DNA from: Stictocephala bisonia
Lineage: Eukaryota; Arthropoda; Insecta; Hemiptera; Membracidae
NCBI GenBank assembly: GCA_035578905.1
Contig: JAQJVL010000149.1
Span: 1,426,001 to 1,490,000, forward strand
Direction: 5' to 3'
DNA length: 64,000 nucleotides
The notes beneath the pieces were generated by a model. It made no database searches. It was not told the origin of the DNA and saw only the letters and a list, made by a program, of their open reading frames with translations. A program made the position numbers and the translations under genes. Below, one piece after another: positions 52,682 to 59,747 of the stretch. How positions within the stretch are numbered: the first letter of the stretch is position 1; each line of letters begins with the position of its first letter.

Positions 52682-55600
52682 AAACTACAGTAACATTAAA
52701 ACATACTTAGATTATGCAGAAGCACTAAGTAGTTGCAGTCCTATGATCCAACTAATAATTGAGGAAGTTGAGAACTAGTAACGATTTTTGCCTTACAATT
52801 TCTACAATATAAAAACTGCACATACAAAAAAAGGCTTGAAATCACTTTTGAATTTTAATGTTTATTTTCTCAAAAATATATCTTCAAAAAAATTGAAATT
52901 TTTGAAAAAAAAGACTACTTGAGTTATTACTTTATAGTCCAGGGCATTTAGATCAAAATCGACCGGAATAAAGAAAAACGGGTAAACAGTAGATATCGAG
53001 ATGCGGTTTTTTGCATTGTCTTAGTAAAGCGACCACAAGTAATGTCTACATATGCTGGTGCAGCCATTTTTCGAAAATTGCATTCTGGTGCAATAAATGC
53101 ATTCTACAGTTGCATAATTTTTTGAAAAATTCTTAAACGATTGGAAACCCGGAAAAAACGGTCGAAAATCGTTTCTCGGGGGTTTTGGGGCATGCCGAGT
53201 CCGATTCTGGCATTGGAATTGACCGGGGGGTGCACGGGGGGGTTCTACGGGGGGGGACTGGGGGGGTGAATTTCGGAAAAATCACACGGCTGATATAAAT
53301 CGCTCAGAAATATTTTCTCGGGGGTTTTCGGGCATGCCGAGTCCGATTCTGGCATTGGAATTGACCGGGGGGTGCACGGGGGGGTTCTACGGGGGGGCTG
53401 GGGGGGGTGAATTTCGGAAGTAATGACGGTGGTATAGGTGATCGAAATGTTAGTTTTATCTTCAAATTTATTCCAAATTTTATAAATTATAAAAATTTAA
53501 ATATAATCCATATTATAGATTTAAGTTTTTTATTATATTATAAATATTATAAAAATTCTCGCGAATATCTTCTATACATTTAGCTCCTACACCTCGCCTT
53601 ATTTATCGCATTCACGGGGTGCGACACAACCTCGGCGTTCTATTATCAAGGCAAAAAAAAAATGTCTGATATTTTAGAAAAAAATGACGATCTACATGAC
53701 CATGCTGAAATATTTAAGCAAAAAAATGTATCAATCGATAATTTGATAGATTCTGGACTGCGCTTGGGTTTAGCTCTCTATGGGGCATCAAGAGAGTTTC
53801 GGACTATAAATAGCCCAGCGATTGAGCTCGTCAACACCTACCGAGCCAACATGTACGCCGAAGCTAGTATCAAAGGGAGAGTGGATCTTTCAAGGATAAT
53901 CCCATCTGCGAACGCTTTGGCCGAACACATCAAACGTGTCTATTATCAGGTACAAGCATGGTATAGACAGGCAGATCCACAAGAAAATACACCTTTAAAT
54001 CCTTTGGAATGGGGATGGGAAATGGATAATGGAGAGCTGAGTCCTGTCGCTATGACCCAGGAAGCAGGTCCAGAAGAAATTTTAAATATGGTTTCTTGTT
54101 CATGCGAAACAGATTGCGGCAACAGATGCGGGTGCCGACGCAATGGGCTGGATTGCACAGTTGCATGCAAGAATTGTGATGGAAATTGCTCCAATCAGAA
54201 AGTCATTTCTCTCCGGACCGAGGACAGTGAGGAGGATAAAGAGGAGGAAGAAAAAAGAGAGGGGGAAGAGGAAAAAGAGGAAAAAGAGGAGGAAGAGGAG
54301 ATGGGAGATGAGGGGGAAGATTTGTTAATTAATAATTGAACTTAAACCATATACTTTACTAATTAAGGTAAAACATTTCCATGGATTATTGAATAAGAAT
54401 ACAGACATATTTTTCGTAATTTGTGAATTTTCATTTTATCCATCACCTTTCCCCGTACAGCCATTCTCGTGCACCCCCCGGTCAATTCCAATGCCAGAAT
54501 CGGACTCGGCATGCCCGAAAACCCCCGAGAAAAGATTTCTGAGCGATTTATATCAGCCGTGTGATTTTTCCGAAATTCACCCCCCCAGCCCCCCCCCGTA
54601 GAACCCCCCCGTGCACCCCCCGGTCAATTCCAATGCCAGAATCGGACTCGGCATGCCCGAAAACCCCCGAGAAAATATTTCTGAGCGATTTATATCAGCC
54701 GTGTGATTTTTCCGAAATTCACCCCCCCAGCCCCCCCGTAGAACCCCCCCGTGCACCCCCCGGTCAATTCCAATGCCAGAATCGGACTCGGCATGCCCGA
54801 AAACCCCCGAGAAAAGATTTCTGAGCGATTTATATCAGCCGTGTGATTTTTCCGAAATTCACCCCCCCCAGCCCCCCCGTAGAACCCCCCCGTGCACCCC
54901 CCGGTCAATTCCAATGCCAGAATCGGACTCGGCATGCCCCAAAACCCCCGAGAAACGATTTTCGACCGTTTTTTCCGGGTTTCCAATCGTTTAAGAATTT
55001 TTCAAAAAATTATGCAACTGTAGAATGCATTTATTGCACCAGAATGCAATTTTCGAAAAATGGCTGCACCAGCATATGTAGACATTACTTGTGGTCGCTT
55101 TACGAAGACAATGCAAAAAACCGCATCTCGATATCTACTGTTTACCCGTTTTTCCGATATATTCTCTAAATGCCCTGGACTATTATATTATTATTTTAAA
55201 TGATGTGATTATAACTACTTTTTACGATTACACTAAAGGCGTCTCAATGAATTAGTATTGTACTTAGCACATGTACAGATGGTCCAGTCTAACTGTGCTC
55301 ACAGACTTGACTATACTAGTCTTTTTCAAAACTACTATTTCCGTTTTGCGTCCAAAGAGTAATAAATATTCTTTAAGTTTTATTATTTAGTAAAATTGTG
55401 AATGGTAACTCAGGTGTTAAGGAAATACACTTTTCTTATATTTTTGAAACGTCAAAACCAATATGTTATTTGTTTATTTACTAATTAAAATGTGAAAGGG
55501 AAAACATAGATGAAAAGCATTCATTATATTAAAAAATTATTTAAAAAATCTATCCACATTCTTCTCTTATAAAATTACATTTGACAACATTTCTTGGCTT

Positions 55601-58600
55601 CGACTGCAGAGTAATTTACCACACAGTTTAGATTTTAACCTTTTATCACTCATTGAACCACTTTTGCGAAAATAATATACAATATTACAAAATACAACAA
55701 TAACATACAAACGGAACTGAAATATTACAAGAGTAATATGAAAGTGAATTAGATGCATACTAACTTAACAATTTTTAAATTTTTCTGTTCATAAACAATC
55801 AATTACAATTACGTTTATTCAAAAAGTTTGCAAAGCCAAATCAACAAAAATTAGGCTCAATAGAAGATTCAGAAATCTAATTTAGAAATTCACTGGTAAC
55901 TAATATTTTTACTAGTTTTCAATCACTTGTTCAGTAAAAATAAACGTTTTTTTGAAAAATAACCCCACCTGGTCCTGCTTCTATCAACCACTTCTCAAGG
56001 TCATGCACACGTTTAGGGTGTGCCATCTGTAATATCAGCTTGTAAGTTGTAATTTGTTGTTAAATGGGTTGTAATATGAAACGTTCTATAATTTATATGA
56101 ATATCTAACCCAGTGTAAACAAATATTTCTTAAATACACACCTTTAGAACCAAAGCATTTGTATTTAGTGTTCCAGGGCATCATTTCACCATCCAAAATA
56201 CAATTTTTCAAACCAGGCTTGAGCTGTTTTGCAAGATATGGTGTCAGAGACCCAGAAATACTGCTGCTTCCAAATGCATCAGTGAATTCAAAGGCATTCC
56301 TATCAAATCATATGGACAGTTTCAGATCAAACTATTGAAGGGCTAAAATTAATTTGTAATCAAGCATTAACTTTAACAGAAGTTTACTATTGCTATTTTT
56401 GAAAATAAACATACGCTTTTTATAGGGAAAGATATCCAACTAAGGCACAGTCCTCCTTGTCTGCAGAGAAGAGCCATTTTGTTTTGTAGACTCGTTGTAG
56501 CAATGGTTTAACAGACTTCCAAACCACAGAATAAAGGTAAAAATATTCATAAATTAGGTTAAAAAATCTGTCAGAAGAAAATAAAGCTGTTTTCCACACA
56601 ATACATGACATATTTCACTCTTCTCCATACTTATCTTCAAACTCTTCTCTTTCATCTTTGTATCCCACTTATTTAGCACATTTTGTACCTCATCTGTACT
56701 CTCTTCCCATAACATGACATCATCAGCAAAAACCAACATACTTACATTTCCATTTGATTTCTCTCATTATCACTTGCATAATTAAATTAAACGGTACAGG
56801 TTGTGGTAGACTCTCTTGTTTTAAGTACAAAACATTTTTTATCTATACTTATTTGCTCTACAATGTAGAAATAAAGCCTAACACAAGAAGCAACTTTTTT
56901 ATTTCATCACAAAATTTAATAGATTCTCTTTAAATTAAAAGGATATTCAAGTGATGTTAGTTATCGGATACACTCACGTCAAGGAAACACTTAGAATGTG
57001 GACCAGAGATTCACTAACAAGGCATTGTCCATCATTCATTATTTCCACATAGTATGAACAAGCAAAAAAAAGTTCATAATATACCATAAAAATATAAATA
57101 AAAAAAGCATTATATAAAAAATATAATTAATAAACCGTGAAAATATAAATAAACAGAAATTAAAGACAATGTCTAATTCACAAACCTTGTGTTGTGTGAC
57201 GTTCACTGCTTAGTATTTCACCAACACATAAAATGCAGATTAAGAAACTAATGTCTATATTACAGGTAATATTCCTTCATGCCTCATATATAAAAAAACT
57301 AAAAACCCTGGTTAGAGGTTCGAGTGTTAGAGAAATTATAAATTTAGTAAGGACTTGGGATAATGTTAAGAAGCAACAAAGAGTCTAATGCAGACACGAA
57401 CTGGAAAAACTTATTTTTGCTGAGCTATTTATAAACATATTTTAGTATATTTAATCTCTATTCCTAAAATGTACACACAATAAGAACCCAAGTTTTGTGC
57501 ACCTTCATTTCACAAAACCATTTCACTGGCCCCTGATGATTCATTCCAATGCTATTTTTGTTCATGCTAGTTGATCACTGCATTACTAACAGTAAGAGAT
57601 TTTTATTAAGTCGGTTAAAATTATATAATCTAATTGTACAAAAAAGTTCTAAACCCACAGTTTTATAATATACATAGACTGATAAAATAAAATCAGTGAA
57701 AAATTGTTGTACTCTTGTTGTAATTTGTTTTTTTAGTTGCACTTGTGTAATACTGGTTTACAATTCTCTGTTGGTGCCATTTTATACATTTAAAAAAGTG
57801 TTCGTCCGACTGGCTCAGTTCGGCGCTGGATGGAGTTTAGTTCAATGTTTCAACACCACCGTTGCCATGAGTAGCAAGGTGCATGCCTTGCTGGGGGCAT
57901 GGGAGAGTAATGGCACTCTTGCTGCATGCCCAGAGCACAACAAATGGGAATAACTCCCTCATTTATTACAAACTTTATCCATAAAGATTTTATGTGTTAC
58001 TAATCTACTTTTTCGGCCAAAGATAATTGTACAAATTTCGTTTTGAAATTCGTACAGACTTCATTTATAAAATAATAATTGGTTACACTTCCACTTTAGG
58101 TAACCATTTTTCAATAAACATTTTTTTTAATTTTTCTCTCAACAAACTTATTATTTGTAAAAAGAAATAATTTTATCCAAAAAACTTCAAAATAATTTTC
58201 AATCAAACATCCTTAATCTTACTGGCCTTTTTTGGATCAAAAACTGTCTACTATTATTTTTCTAGACTGATACACCATAAACTATTAGACCATAAGACAT
58301 AATACTTTGAAATAGAGCAAAGTAAACTTTCTTTACAGAAAACATTTTTAAGGATCAACAAGCCAAGTTAAGTTTGTTTAAAATTGCTTTCATGTGATCT
58401 TTAAATTCTTAATTGGAGTCAATAAAAATCTCTCGAAATTTTGATTTAAATGTTTCAACAAAGTTTTTACTCTCCTTATATATCATCATTTTATCAAATC
58501 TAACCATATTAGATATATTTTCATTCAACTTCGTACCACCTACAGAAAACCAATTATTAAGGTTCTATAGACAGTCTGATACTAAAACAACTTACATTAA

Positions 58601-59696
58601 AAAGAATTTAAAACAGGGGGGATTGCTATCCCAAACCAAAAATGAATTAGTTTTTACCTTAACTATAAAAGATAACATTTCTTCCAAATTAACTAGTGTC
58701 AGAAAGAAAGATACTTTAACTCTATTACTATGACTTAATGCCAATTTATCAGCACTGACTGGGTTTGATTGATTAAGTTTTCCAGTAAGTATCATATGCA
58801 ATAAAGAAATAATATGCTAATATAAGATAATAAATCCTGTAATGAATTCTAAGCCCAATTTTCACATGTTTATTTGATTATTTGATGCACACAATTACGA
58901 AATAAGGTGGGGAAGATTAAATGATCTGAAATATGTCTAGTCCTATTGACTGAGCAATATTCAGATGATGGCCAAATATGTCTAGTCCTATTGACTGAGC
59001 AATATTCAGATGATGGCCAAATCCCTGTAAGTAAAGTCAAAGTCAAAGATGTACAAAGATTCATAAACATGTACAGAAGTATAAATTGAATAGTGAAATA
59101 AAAATAGTCATGTCAAATACTAAATGTAACAAATTTTCACTAAGTCTTTTACTCATAGTATTTATGAAAATACTAACTGATACTATCTGAATAATAACTA
59201 ATGAGATTGACTTTAAATTATCAGCCTTACCTAGAGAAAAACTTAAACTCTCCATCTGCATAATGTAGCTGGCTCCGTTCACCGTCTAGTTTAGTCTCTA
59301 TAAATCGTGGTCCGGGCCGACGTGTCAAGTGTTTGTCAATGTCTTGCACATCACAGCGCTCAGCCAACATTGGGCGACATGGGGTGAACAACGTTACTTC
59401 TATCTCATGGAGGCGCTTATTAGAATCTCGTAGTTTCTCACATACCTGGAGTAATTAAAAATGTGTAAATATTAAACATTTGTTCACTACACTGTTTTCT
59501 TTTAGCAAATTTGATTTTTGTTTTATTTGTTCATGGTAGTTAATTAACGTTAAATATTCAATAATTATCAATTTTTCAATAATTGTTACATATCTTTATC
59601 CTGCTTAAAAAAACCAAGAAGTCTCTTAACTACCAAGAAATAAATTATTGAACCCCTTGCATGATTACAAGCAAGATTAAGAATGTTTTCTGTACT

Positions 59697-59747
<51 letters not shown>

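Larger units (their letters stand above)
52935..55182. mobile_element. 2.25-kb inverted-repeat element with G-rich arrays and one ORF
   Basis: Ends TAGTCCAGGGCATTTAGA and TCTAAATGCCCTGGACTA are inverted; TTA lies on both sides (52932-52934, 55183-55185). The arms share more than 300 bp and then carry ~141-bp tandem units, two at the left (53185-53420) and four at the right (54455-54960). Each complete unit has four G-runs on one strand (GGGGGG-5-GGGGGGG-6-GGGGGGG-2-GGGGGGG), a textbook G-quadruplex pattern. An intronless ORF (53662-54339) lies between. No DDE transposase is visible. A TTA duplication would suit PIF/Harbinger, but the class is open. Confidence 0.85.

Noticed and set aside
54389..55169. 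Several proline-rich ORFs
   Set aside because: They read through the ~141-bp C-rich array; periodicity comes from the DNA repeat, not a protein.
57696..57953. ORF with a GC-richer end ([17 protein letters not shown])
   Set aside because: No family recognised, no splice sites or repeat boundaries found; too little to call a gene.
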